A DNA stretch of 18,237 nucleotides from DATKZH01 sp964475955 (GCA_964475955.1 CAYYZY010000161.1:1-18237), one strand, 5' to 3'; counted from the stretch's first letter, positions 7,391 through 15,488 are shown. Numbers and translations: made by a program. Notes: a model not told the origin generated them from the sequence alone.

Positions 7391-7710
7391 CACTCTCTCC
7401 TTGTCCAACTGTGAGGGGAGCGGGGGAACGGGATTCGGCACGTCTATCCGAGATATGGCGATCCGCGCGCCGCGGCCGACCCGTTGCGAGGGAAAATCCT
7501 CGGCCGGACGCCGGGAGAGCACGCAACACGTTGCCGCGCAGTCGCTTGCACATTACCGCCGAATTTCCGGGCCGCGCCCGGTCCCAGCACGCTCACCGCG
7601 CAGTCGGGCGCGCGAAAAAGGGGCGGCAGTTGGCCTGCCGCCCCAAGGCGTTCTTCAAGCTGTCGCCCGTCCACCTGTCGTGCAGCCCTCCGTTCCGGTC
7701 CCGCCAGCTC
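7391..7710. other. intergenic region between paralogs 2 and 3
   Basis: No gene is supported. It holds the leader of paralog 2, which resembles that of paralog 3 (GACAAGGAGA then G-rich sequence further upstream), and the terminator of paralog 3 at 7615-7644. The gap is similar in arrangement to that between paralogs 1 and 2, as expected after tandem duplication of a gene with its flanks. Confidence 0.5.
7615..7644 (-). terminator. intrinsic terminator of paralog 3
   Basis: GGGGCGGCAG (7620-7629), loop TTGGC and CTGCCGCCCC (7635-7644) form a perfect 10-bp stem. On the minus strand the stem runs straight into TTTTT, giving a classic rho-independent terminator about 67 bp after the paralog 3 stop. 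The stem is identical to that after paralog 2. Confidence 0.75.
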
Positions 7711-8067
7711 TCAAAAGCCGAACGAGAAGCCGAACCCGCGACCATAGTAGCTGACCCCGCCGCGCGGGTAGGAGGGGGAGTAGTAGCGATAGCGGTAGTA
7801 GGGGCGGTACCCATACACGGGCGGGTGGACGATGACCGGCGGATGTCGGAAGTGGGGGTGCCGAGGCCCGAGGTGGTACCCGCGCCTCGGACCATGATGG
7901 CCGTACGACGGCCCACGATGGTGGGAGGGGCCATGGTGGCCGCGATGGCCGACCAGCGTGATCGACGCATGGCCGCCGGGCGAGGAGTGCTTCTCCCCGG
8001 CAGTGGCCAGATTCGCCGACAACGCGATCACGGCGACCGCCGCCAAAGCCAGTGCTACACGTCTCAT
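7711..8067 (-). CDS. small exported His/Gly/Tyr-rich protein, paralog 3
   Basis: A 118-residue protein with a signal peptide (cleavage after LATA, residue 23). The mature chain starts GEKHSSPGGHASITLVGHRG, followed by a His/Gly/Pro-rich part (14 His in total, e.g. GHHGPSHHRGPSYGHHG), a Pro/Val/Tyr-rich part (HPPVIVHPPVYGYRPYYRYRYY) and the ending GRGFGFSFGF. The ATG at 8067 is supported by GACAAGGAGA upstream. It combines the His-rich half of paralog 1 with the Tyr-rich half and Phe ending of paralog 2, which supports common descent of all three. It has its own terminator, so the three are probably separate transcription units. The C-terminal G-x-x-aromatic-x-Phe pattern resembles the signal of outer-membrane beta-barrels, but the protein is too short for a usual barrel. 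Function unknown. Confidence 0.8.
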   Translation of the reverse strand: MRRVALALAAVAVIALSANLATAGEKHSSPGGHASITLVGHRGHHGPSHHRGPSYGHHGPRRGYHLGPRHPHFRHPPVIVHPPVYGYRPYYRYRYYSPSYPRGGVSYYGRGFGFSFGF

Positions 8068-8542
8068 TGCGTTCTCCTTGTCACGTCGAGCGGGAGGGAA
8101 ATGGGATCTGAGTCCCGATGCGCTGCCGTGGCGAAACTCGCCCCGACCCTCCTCTGTTTGTGCACACCGCGTGCCACGGAAGACGCTCAGCGCCGCAAGT
8201 CATTTCTGTGAATTTGTTTACGTCCACGCGTTCCGTTCGCCAGCCAAGCGGAGGCAGGACAATCTGTTATCGATATGACGACAAGGCCGTATCGCTTTCG
8301 CGACACGATCGCGGATGGGGCGCCTATCGCCTGTTTTCGCCTTGCTGCCCCGCATCCCGCCGGAAGAAGGGGTAAGAGGAGCGCCAGCTTCGAGGAGGTG
8401 TCTGCCCGAGTTTCTGTTGGGACGTTGCCACAGTGGGGGGCCGAGGCGACGCCGCGCCATGGCTCCTGCCGTGGATTCCCCTTGCGGCCCGCCGTATGAT
8501 GATTCGGCTATCCCGCACCCCAACCCCGACAGCGGAGCGCGC
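8068..8542. other. divergent intergenic region
   Basis: This lies between the divergent paralog 3 and beta-propeller genes. A stretch around 8195-8285 is less GC-rich and may hold promoters, but I find no confident -35/-10 pair on either strand. No coding frame here looks real. Confidence 0.4.
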
Positions 8543-9817
8543 ATGTTTCGACAACCACACTTTGCGGTCCGGTTCGCCTGCGTCGCGGCTGTGACCTGCG
8601 CTACACGCATTGCGTTTCCAGCCCAAGACCAGGCGGCCGCCTTGGTCCGGTCCGCTGCGCCGGACTGGCCGCACTGGCGCGGTCCTCGCCGGGACGGCGT
8701 AAGCAACGAGACGGGCCTACTGCCCTCCTGGCCCGCCGGCGGCCCCGAAAGGCTCTGGAAGACTCCCGGAATCGGCAAGGGCTACTCGTCGCCGATCGTC
8801 GTCGACGGGACTATCTACATGACGGGCGATCGAGGCGACGATCTGGTGATCAGCGCGCTTTCGGCCGACGGCTCGCTCCGCTGGCAGTCGACCAACGGGG
8901 CTGCCTGGCAACGCTCGCACCCGGGTGCCCGCGCTTCGTGCACCTACGATGAGTGCCGGCTTTACCACATGAACGCGCACGGCCGACTGGCTTGTCTCGA
9001 CGCGTCGACCGGAAGCGAACGGTGGGCGGTCGACGTCCTTCAGCGCTTTGAAGCACGGAACATCACGTGGGGCATCAGCGAGTCGGTGCTCGTCGACGGG
9101 GACCGTGTCTTCGTGACACCGGCCGGCGCCAAAGCCCTGGTGGCGGCGCTGGACAAACGGACGGGAGACACGTTGTGGGCCACCCCGCCGCTCGACGGGG
9201 AACAGGCATCCTACGCGTCCCCGATCCTGGTCGCCCTCGGCGAGCGGCGTTTGCTGGTCAACGGCGCAGCGCGGCACGCCTTCGCTGTCGACGTGGAGGG
9301 CGGCAGGCTATGCTGGCACACGCGGCACCTCGACCCGAAGAACACCATCGTGAGCACGCCGATCCTGTGCGCGGAGCGGTTCGTGTTCACCAATTCCAGC
9401 CGCGAGTACGGGGGAATCTACGGGGTGCGCTCGGGCGACCTATCGGGCGACCGAGCCTGGTCGGCCGACTTGAAGGTGGGCCACGGCGGGATGGTTGGCC
9501 TGGACGGCCGTCTCGTCGGAGCGAGCAGCCGCGGCGCTGCCAGGGGCTGGGTGTCCGTCGACGCCGGCACGGGCGCGTCCACGCACGTCGGCGCCCACGC
9601 CCGCGGCTCCGTCATCTACGCCGACAATCGTTTCTACTGCCTCACGGAACGAGGCACCATGACGCTCCAGGAAATGACGACCGACGGCTTCGCGACCAGG
9701 GGCAGCTTCCAGTTTGCCGACGGCAAGGACGTTTGGGCCCACCCGGTGATCTGTCAGGGCAGGCTCTTCCTACGCTATCACGACACGCTGTCCTGTTATG
9801 ACATACGCCGCCGCTAA
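8543..9817 (+). CDS. exported PQQ-like beta-propeller protein
   Basis: A 424-residue exported protein whose body consists of PQQ-type (BamB-like) beta-propeller blades. Visible repeats have a strand ending in a Trp-containing turn after a Gly-rich step: DGSLRWQS, TGSERWAVDV, TGDTLWATPPL, GGRLCWHTRHL. Each alternates with SPIVVDGTIYMTG, ESVLVDGDRVFVTPAG and SPILVALGERRLLVNG type segments. The N-terminus is a plausible signal peptide (residues 1 to about 28). The mature start, DWPHWRGPRRDGVSNETGLL, is typical of a large planctomycete family of PQQ-like proteins. No quinoprotein dehydrogenase active-site motif is evident, so it is probably a binding or scaffold protein rather than an enzyme. The ATG at 8543 has GGAG five bases upstream; the frame is open to 8315 but lacks a signal peptide there. 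It ends 20 bp from the convergent acetyltransferase gene. Confidence 0.87.
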   Translation: MFRQPHFAVRFACVAAVTCATRIAFPAQDQAAALVRSAAPDWPHWRGPRRDGVSNETGLLPSWPAGGPERLWKTPGIGKGYSSPIVVDGTIYMTGDRGDDLVISALSADGSLRWQSTNGAAWQRSHPGARASCTYDECRLYHMNAHGRLACLDASTGSERWAVDVLQRFEARNITWGISESVLVDGDRVFVTPAGAKALVAALDKRTGDTLWATPPLDGEQASYASPILVALGERRLLVNGAARHAFAVDVEGGRLCWHTRHLDPKNTIVSTPILCAERFVFTNSSREYGGIYGVRSGDLSGDRAWSADLKVGHGGMVGLDGRLVGASSRGAARGWVSVDAGTGASTHVGAHARGSVIYADNRFYCLTERGTMTLQEMTTDGFATRGSFQFADGKDVWAHPVICQGRLFLRYHDTLSCYDIRRR

Positions 9818-9837
9818 GGGATGCTGCGGCCGCCCGC

Positions 9838-10962
9838 TCACTCCTCCAAGTCGTACACGCGATAGGTCTTGGTCCGCTTGACGCCCGCCTTGGCCAGGCT
9901 GCGCCAGGAGAGCCGGTTCGATTCGAGGATCCAGGAGAACTCCATCTCCTGGAGGCCCCAGCGGAGCCCGATCGGCACCAGGCCGTGCATCAGGGCCAGC
10001 CCGAGGCCCATGCGCTGGTACTCGGGGATCACGTTCGCGCTGATCGTGCGAACGCACTTGATGCGGTCCTTCCGGCGAAGCAGCCGGATGAAGCCGAACG
10101 GCAGGAGCCGCCCGTCGATCGCTTTGATTCGCGGGTTGTAGTCGGGCAGGCAGAAGGTGGCCCCGACCAGCCGGCCGTCGATCTCCGCTCCCACCGCCAG
10201 TTCGGGGACGATCAGGTAGCGCAGCGACTGGGCCATGTGCCGCAGTTCGTCGTGCGACATGGGCACGAACCCCCACGTGCTGACCAGCGACCGGTTGTAG
10301 ATCGAGAGGAACGCCTCGACGTCTTCGACGAAACGCGACGTATCCAACGGACGCAGCCGGACGTTGTAGTGATCGATGATCTGCTCGACCACCGGCCGCC
10401 ACCGCTCCTGCACCCTCGGGAACATCTCGATGTAGCCCCGGTAGGCGTAGAGGTCTTGCGCCTTGCGGAACCCGTAGCCCTCGATGAGCCGCTCGTAGTA
10501 GGGCGGGTTGTAGGTCATCATGAACGCGGGCGGCGAATCGAAGCCGTCGATCAACAGCCCCAGCGTGTAGTTCAGCGAGGGGTTGGTCGGTCCGCGGAGG
10601 CAGGCGACGTCGTGCCCGGCGAACCACTCCCGCGCGGCGTCGAACAGGCCGGCCGCGGCCTCCTGGTCGTCGACGCACTCGAAGAAGCCGAAAAACCCCC
10701 GCTGCTCCCCGTAGTGTTCGTTGTGGTCGCGGTTGAGTATCGCCGCAATGCGGCCGCACACCTCGCCCGAGCGGTACGCCAGAAAGGTCTGAATCGCGTT
10801 GCGACGGTAGAACGGATGCGGCCGATAGCCGACCATCTCCTTCTGGTCCATCCGGAGCGGGGGGATCCAGTTCGGGTCCCCGCGATACAAGCGCCAGGGG
10901 AACTCCAGGAAGGCCTTCTTCTCGCGCCGCGAGGCAACCGGCCGGACGACAAGATCAGACAT
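9838..10962 (-). CDS. GNAT-superfamily acetyltransferase-like protein
   Basis: A 374-residue cytoplasmic protein. The last third carries a GNAT-type acetyl-CoA loop, QRMGLGLALMHGL (about 316-328), preceded by a beta strand (CVRTISANVIPE), as in N-acyltransferases. The N-terminal half has conserved-looking blocks such as GDPNWIPPLRMDQKEM, GFFGFFECVDD and LRGPTNPSLNYTLGLLIDGF. These match a family of uncharacterised long GNAT proteins related to E. coli YghO, so the substrate is not known. The ATG at 10962 was chosen over an upstream in-frame start at 11025 because the domain begins there (LVVRPVASRRE); no clear SD is visible. It is divergent from the epimerase gene, sharing a 166-bp promoter region. 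Confidence 0.8.
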   Translation of the reverse strand: MSDLVVRPVASRREKKAFLEFPWRLYRGDPNWIPPLRMDQKEMVGYRPHPFYRRNAIQTFLAYRSGEVCGRIAAILNRDHNEHYGEQRGFFGFFECVDDQEAAAGLFDAAREWFAGHDVACLRGPTNPSLNYTLGLLIDGFDSPPAFMMTYNPPYYERLIEGYGFRKAQDLYAYRGYIEMFPRVQERWRPVVEQIIDHYNVRLRPLDTSRFVEDVEAFLSIYNRSLVSTWGFVPMSHDELRHMAQSLRYLIVPELAVGAEIDGRLVGATFCLPDYNPRIKAIDGRLLPFGFIRLLRRKDRIKCVRTISANVIPEYQRMGLGLALMHGLVPIGLRWGLQEMEFSWILESNRLSWRSLAKAGVKRTKTYRVYDLEE

Positions 10963-11128
10963 GGAAGCGTGCTCGCGTTCTGTCCTCAAGGGAAAGGTCC
11001 GCACGGTAGCCGGTATCCCGCCCACCTGTCAAGGGGGGCGCAGGCGGCCTTCCCGCCGGGCGGACCGAACCGGCGAGGCGTAGGCGCCGATAACAGAATC
11101 GGCTACGTTTTTTTGCAGGGGGCCGAGC

Positions 11129-12151
11129 ATGTTGCGAGTCCTGGTAACCGGCGCCAGCGGATTCATCGGGTCGCACTTGGTCGAGGCGCTCGTCGCGCGG
11201 GGCGACGACGTCACCGCGCTGGTGCGCGAAGCCTCGGCGATCGACCGGCTCCGATCCCTCGGCGTCGCCCTCGCCTTCGGCGACGTGACCGACCCGGCGG
11301 GCCTCCGCCGCGCGGTGGCCGGGCAGTCGGTCGTCTACCACCTGGCCGGGCTGACCAAAACGCTTCGCACGCGCCGCTTCTACGAGGTGAACGAATCGGG
11401 CGTGCGCAACGCGGCCCTGGCATGCGCCGAGCAGCCCGATCCGCCCATGCTGGTCGCCGTCTCGTCGCTGGCCGCGGCCGGCCCGTCGCCCCCGCGGCGG
11501 CTCCGCGCCGAGGGCGATCCCGCGCACCCCGTATCGCACTACGGGCGAAGCAAGCGGGCGGGCGAAAAGGCGGCCGAGGAATTCGCCGACCGGGTGCCGA
11601 TCACGATCGTGCGCCCGCCGATCGTCTTCGGCGAGCGCGACACGGCCACGCTCCAGATGTTCCGGGCGGTCGCCCGGTCGCGCGTGCACCTCGTGCCGGG
11701 GTACGCGCCGCACCGGTTCTCGACGATCCACGCCGACGACCTCGCCGCGCTGTTGATCCTGGCCGCCGAGCGAGGATCGCGCCTCCCCCCGCGCGGAAGC
11801 AACGGTGCTCACGCGAACGCCCCGGGCTACTACTTCGCGGCCTGCGACGAACACCCGTCGTACTACCGGCTCGGCCGGATGATCGGCGAGGCGCTGGGGC
11901 GGCGCCACACGCTGACCATTCCCTTCGCCAAGCCGGTCGTGTGGACGGTCGGCGGGGTCGGCCAGTTGATCGGGAACCTCCGCGGCCGACCGCTCGTGAT
12001 GAACGTCGACAAGGCCCGGGAAGCCACCGCCGGCTCCTGGGCCTGCTCGCCGCAGAAGGCGCACCGCGAGTTGGGCTTCGCCGTCGGCGCCCCGCTGGCC
12101 GACCGCCTGCGCCAATCGGCCGACTGGTACCGCGAACAGGGGTGGCTGTGA
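11129..12151 (+). CDS. NAD(P)-dependent epimerase/dehydratase (extended SDR)
   Basis: A 340-residue extended short-chain dehydrogenase/reductase. The N-terminal Rossmann motif GASGFIGSHL (8-17), the acidic GDVTD (51-55), HLAGL (71-75), S112/S113 and the catalytic Y138-x3-K142 (HYGRSK) are all present, followed by VRPPIVFGERD. The C-terminal third is the variable substrate domain. Members act on nucleotide sugars, sterols or dihydroflavonol-like substrates; the exact substrate cannot be set. AGGGGG six bases before ATG supports the start. The gene stands alone, divergent from the GNAT gene and convergent with the glycosidase-like gene. A seven-T run lies about 15 bp before the start. Confidence 0.9.
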   Translation: MLRVLVTGASGFIGSHLVEALVARGDDVTALVREASAIDRLRSLGVALAFGDVTDPAGLRRAVAGQSVVYHLAGLTKTLRTRRFYEVNESGVRNAALACAEQPDPPMLVAVSSLAAAGPSPPRRLRAEGDPAHPVSHYGRSKRAGEKAAEEFADRVPITIVRPPIVFGERDTATLQMFRAVARSRVHLVPGYAPHRFSTIHADDLAALLILAAERGSRLPPRGSNGAHANAPGYYFAACDEHPSYYRLGRMIGEALGRRHTLTIPFAKPVVWTVGGVGQLIGNLRGRPLVMNVDKAREATAGSWACSPQKAHRELGFAVGAPLADRLRQSADWYREQGWL

Positions 12152-12222
12152 ACCGCGGCCACGCCCTTCCGGCCGCGCCGTCCTGCTCGCCCAAGAAACC
12201 GTGCGCGAGTCGCGGACACGAT

Positions 12223-12294
12223 CTGTAGGGAACGGCCTCCGCGGCGTTCCGTCTCCACCCGATTGCGGAACGGCACAGAGGCCGTCCCCTACAG
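12223..12294. repeat. REPIN-like inverted pair of palindromic units
   Basis: CTGTAGGGAACGGCCTC (12223-12239) and GAGGCCGTCCCCTACAG (12278-12294) are inverted copies with one mismatch. The similarity continues inward through GTTCCG/CGGAAC. Two roughly 28-bp REP-like units thus face each other around a short centre, between two convergent genes. Partial single units resembling one arm lie at 14453 and 16579. Confidence 0.7.
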
Positions 12295-12354
12295 CGCGGG
12301 GCGCCGCCATAGAGCGCGTTCCCCACAGAATCACAGCGAGGCCGGCCACATCGC

Positions 12355-14175
12355 TCAGCGTCCGGACTCCGTGACCAGGATGATCCAATCCCGGTCGGCC
12401 TCCGCGGGCGGGGCGCCCAGCGGCCGGCGGCCGGGGCCGCGGATCGCTTCGACGGAGCCTTTCTTTAGCGGGCCGCCGGTGCGCGGGTTGAACCAGCGGA
12501 CATCGAACGTCGCCCGGGCGTCCTCCAAGTCGAGCGAAGCGGCGCTGCCGGGGCGGCGCAGGACGGCGTAGATTTCGCCCGGCTCGGCGAAACAGTAGTC
12601 GTCGCCGTCGGCCGTCAGGCGATCGGCGCTTTGCATCTCGGGGAAGGGGAGGTGCTGCCGGAAGAACTCCAGGGCGATGCGGCACTGGTCCCACCAGAGA
12701 TCGCGGCTCCGCCAGTCCTGGCACGTCAAATCGCTGTGCGGATGCTTGTAGCCGAAGTACCACTCGTTGCCCGCGCCGCCGGCGAGCAGGCAGCCCCAAA
12801 GGCCGTTCATTCGGGCGTTGTCGTGTGCGGGGTCCTCGTCGTCGGTGATCAAGGCGTGCGAGGCGTCGCCCGGCTCGTCGCACGCGACCACCCACGGCTT
12901 GCCGGCACGGGCCGATTTTCGTATCCAGGTGACGATGGACCCGTGAACGTTGCGGAAATCGGGGCGGTTCGTCTGAACCGAGTAGCCGGTCAGCGCCGAC
13001 TCGGGGCCCAGCAGGTCGTCGGGCTGTCGGCCGTTGTGGACGACGATCAGGTGGCCGTAGGGATCGTGTTCGTGGAGATACCGGGCCATGGCCTTGCGCT
13101 GGGCCGTGCTCTGGTTGTGCTCGCCGAGCGCCCCGTTTTCCTCGCCCAGGTTCCAGTTGAGCGCCAGGTGGTGGCCGAACCGGGCGATGAGCTCGCGGTA
13201 GTAGAGCTTTCGTTGGACGTCGGTATCGCCGTTATCGAGCAGCATCTCGTTTTCGGTTTCGCTCAGCTTGAAGTGCAGGTACATGCCGAGCCGGTCGGCG
13301 TGCTCGAAGACGATCTCCCACTGGTCGAGGCGCGAGACGTCCATGCGATACCGCTCGTCGTAGGTGAGGTACGGAAAGACGTTGCGGTCGTCGCCTTCGA
13401 TATTCAGGGTGAGGAAGCTGAAGACGTTCATCCCCTCGGAGGCCAGGTAATTGATCGCCCCGACGAGGCCCTTGCCCTTGCCGTCGCGCCACGACGGATC
13501 GCCTTCGCGCCAATCCCGCACGTGCGGCTGCCACGTCTTGATCAGCTCGTCCTTGTGGCCGTCGCTCCGGAAGTCGCCGTCGAAATCGGCGTAGGCCAGC
13601 AGGTTCTCCGGTGCGTCGGCCCCCTGCTTGAGGAAGTACTCGCCGGTCTCCGCGTAACGGAGGTATCGCCGGCCGACGTATCGCAGACGGCCCTTGGCGC
13701 GGTGATCGCAGCCCGTCTTGTCGGTCGGGGCGACCTCGAAGCGGCCCGAGAACCCGTCGAGCCGGCGGATGGCCCTCCCGGCGTGCGGCGCGTCGCTCAC
13801 GGCCACGCGGCTGCCCCCGCGGAACGACACGGCGTACTCCCACGTGCCGGTGGCGTCGGGCGCGAAGTGGACCCGCCACTGGTTGCCTTGCGAGGCCCCG
13901 GTCTGGGCGGCGTTGCCGTCGGCCGCGTAGTAGCCCGGCACCACGCAGGTGCGGTCGCCCTGCCGGAAGCGGACGTTCAAGCGGTAGTCGAGGAACGGGT
14001 TGGGCGTGCCCGTCTCGCTCGCCGGCGGGCCGTCGAAGGTCAACGTGATCTTGTGCCACTTCTTCAGCTCGCCGTCGATCAAGACCAGCGAGGTAACTTC
14101 CCCCGCTTGCGTCCCGGAAACGAGCAGGGTCGCGGCCAGGAACGTGCCGAGGTACTGCTGAAGACGGCGTCGCAT
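12355..14175 (-). CDS. exported DUF5060 glycoside hydrolase-like protein with C-terminal collagen-binding-type domain
   Basis: A 606-residue exported protein. The signal peptide is cleaved near residue 24 (GTQA/GEV). An N-terminal DUF5060-type beta-sandwich spans about 36-150 (KWHKITLTFDGP, PFLDYRLNVRF, GTWEYAVSF, GRFEV). A TIM-barrel-like region spans about 160-515. E345 or E346 in NWNLGEEN and E434 in VACDEPG are candidate catalytic acids of the clan A kind. The C-terminal beta-domain, about 527-603 (VRWFNPRTGGPLKKG, then DRDWIILV), resembles the putative collagen-binding domain found at the end of such enzymes. It is probably a polysaccharide-degrading enzyme outside the cytoplasm; the substrate is unknown. 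The start at 14175 has AAGGAGA 7 nt upstream. It is a single gene, not part of a visible polysaccharide locus. Confidence 0.88.
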   Translation of the reverse strand: MRRRLQQYLGTFLAATLLVSGTQAGEVTSLVLIDGELKKWHKITLTFDGPPASETGTPNPFLDYRLNVRFRQGDRTCVVPGYYAADGNAAQTGASQGNQWRVHFAPDATGTWEYAVSFRGGSRVAVSDAPHAGRAIRRLDGFSGRFEVAPTDKTGCDHRAKGRLRYVGRRYLRYAETGEYFLKQGADAPENLLAYADFDGDFRSDGHKDELIKTWQPHVRDWREGDPSWRDGKGKGLVGAINYLASEGMNVFSFLTLNIEGDDRNVFPYLTYDERYRMDVSRLDQWEIVFEHADRLGMYLHFKLSETENEMLLDNGDTDVQRKLYYRELIARFGHHLALNWNLGEENGALGEHNQSTAQRKAMARYLHEHDPYGHLIVVHNGRQPDDLLGPESALTGYSVQTNRPDFRNVHGSIVTWIRKSARAGKPWVVACDEPGDASHALITDDEDPAHDNARMNGLWGCLLAGGAGNEWYFGYKHPHSDLTCQDWRSRDLWWDQCRIALEFFRQHLPFPEMQSADRLTADGDDYCFAEPGEIYAVLRRPGSAASLDLEDARATFDVRWFNPRTGGPLKKGSVEAIRGPGRRPLGAPPAEADRDWIILVTESGR

Positions 14176-14285
14176 GTTCCTCTCCTTGCATCGTAGCGTG
14201 GTTGGTCTCGCGCGGGGCCTTGAAGACACGCACCCGCGGAGACCGCCATGGTAACCCGCCGGGACGGCGGAAGCCACGGTCCCTT

Positions 14286-14328
14286 GCGGCGGGCGTTTCC
14301 AGCGTGCCCGGCACGGCGGAATCGTACC
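14286..14328. repeat. diverged dispersed copy of the 17.5-kb palindromic repeat
   Basis: CGTGCCCGGCACG then GCGGAATCGTACC matches the start of the array at 17489 (CGTGCCTGGCACG then ATGGAATCGTGCC), and similarity extends upstream through GCGTTTCCAGCG. This shows the element is dispersed and not local to one site. Confidence 0.5.
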
Positions 14329-14452
14329 TTGGCAGGTGACCTCCCGATCCTCGGATCGCTCCGGTTGCCGTTTCTCGGCGCCCGGCGGATAATGGCCGAC
14401 GATGGGTCCGAATCGCGATCGACGGGCGCCGCGTTGGGCCGCTCGTCGATTC

Positions 14453-14469
14453 CTGTAGGGGCGGCCTCC
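14453..14469. repeat. single REP-like unit
   Basis: CTGTAGGGGCGGCCTCC resembles an arm of the 12223-12294 element, with an A missing in the middle. It lies about 35 bp before the ferredoxin-like gene start and has no inverted partner here. Confidence 0.4.
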
Positions 14470-14504
14470 TCGTCACAGACGAACGCGGCAGGGGGTGAGA
14501 GAGC

Positions 14505-15428
14505 ATGTGGCCCTTCCTTGCGCTGGCGCTTTCCGGCTCGACGCTGCTCGGCCTTCTGCTTTGGCAGCGGGCGGGGCACGGCCGCCTCGTACGCCCCTCC
14601 ACGCGGCGCTTCCTTCGCGCGGCCGGCCTGCGATCGTTCCTCACGCTTCGGGCGGTCCACTTCTACGTCTATGCGCGCTGGACCCCGCGCTACCTGCTCA
14701 CCGCCGCCGCCATCTTCACCCGCGCGGGGCGGCGAGGCAAGCGGTGGTTGGCCGACCGCTACCACGCCAAGCTCCTTCCCCTCGAGCACGCCAAGGCGAT
14801 CGTCACGGTCGACAAGGCGATCCCCCTTCGCGACCTCGAGCAAATCCTCCCCTACTCCACGACCCGGCAGTTCCTGCTCGAGACGCCGCTGGAGGTCGCC
14901 GTGTTGGAGTGCCCCTGTCGCAGGGCGCGCCGCAATCCCTGCCGACCGACGCAGGTCTGCATGATCGTGGGCCAGCCGTTCGTCGACTTCGTGCTCGAAC
15001 ACCACGCGGCGCACGCCCGGCGACTGACCCGGGCGGAATCGTTGGAGCTCTTGGAAGCCGAGCATCGGCGGGGGCACGTACACGCCGCGTGGTTCAAGGA
15101 CGCCTGTCTCGGCCGCTTCTTCGCGATCTGCAACTGCTGCAAGTGCTGCTGCGGCGGGATCGAGGCCATGGTGCGTTACCGGATCCCCATGATGGCCTCG
15201 TCGGGCTACGTGGCCCGCATCGACCCGTCCCGCTGCATCGGTTGCGGTCGATGCCGCGACGCCTGCCCGTTCCAGGCGATCCGGCTGGACGACAAGGCCG
15301 TGGTCTGCGCCGAGACCTGCCTCGGTTGTGGGGTTTGCGTCGGGCAGTGTCCCGAGGGCGCGGCGTCCCTGGTCCGCGACCCGGAGAAGCCCGCGCCGCT
15401 CGACGTGCGATCCCTTGGCGACACGTGA
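14505..15428 (+). CDS. Cys-rich 4Fe-4S dicluster ferredoxin-like protein
   Basis: A 307-residue protein. A hydrophobic N-terminus (about 3-20) probably anchors it in the membrane. The C-terminal part has two classical 4Fe-4S sets: CIGCGRCRDACPF (C244, 247, 250, 254) and CLGCGVCVGQCPEG (C272, 275, 278, 282). The middle has further unusual Cys: ECPCR (C136, C138), C146, C152, C201 and the dense run CNCCKCCCGG (C209, 211, 212, 214-216). These could bind an additional metal centre, so the protein probably transfers electrons, but its partner is not visible nearby. The SD-like AGGGGGTGA before ATG supports the start. The gene is single and convergent with the DUF1080 gene. I do not know a name for this architecture. 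Confidence 0.85.
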   Translation: MWPFLALALSGSTLLGLLLWQRAGHGRLVRPSTRRFLRAAGLRSFLTLRAVHFYVYARWTPRYLLTAAAIFTRAGRRGKRWLADRYHAKLLPLEHAKAIVTVDKAIPLRDLEQILPYSTTRQFLLETPLEVAVLECPCRRARRNPCRPTQVCMIVGQPFVDFVLEHHAAHARRLTRAESLELLEAEHRRGHVHAAWFKDACLGRFFAICNCCKCCCGGIEAMVRYRIPMMASSGYVARIDPSRCIGCGRCRDACPFQAIRLDDKAVVCAETCLGCGVCVGQCPEGAASLVRDPEKPAPLDVRSLGDT

Positions 15429-15488
15429 CCGAGCGGATGTCTGCCCCGGCAAGCGGGACGCGACGCCTCCTCGTCCGGGACCGCGCGC

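Larger units (their letters stand above)
14176..14504. other. divergent intergenic region with repeat fragments
   Basis: This region is between the divergent glycosidase-like and ferredoxin-like genes. It holds a diverged copy of the GGCACG...CGTGCC repeat (14286-14328) and one REP-like unit (14453-14469). No gene is supported and no confident promoter was found. Confidence 0.4.

Noticed and set aside
11108..11114. Seven-T run as an intrinsic terminator
   Set aside because: No GC-rich hairpin precedes it, and it stands just before the epimerase start.
9985..12228. 747-codon plus-strand frame
   Set aside because: It is antisense to the GNAT gene and out of frame with the epimerase; both of those are well supported.
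12631..14196. 521-codon plus-strand frame over the glycosidase-like gene
   Set aside because: Antisense shadow with Val/Ala/Pro-rich translation; the minus strand has a signal peptide, SD and domains.
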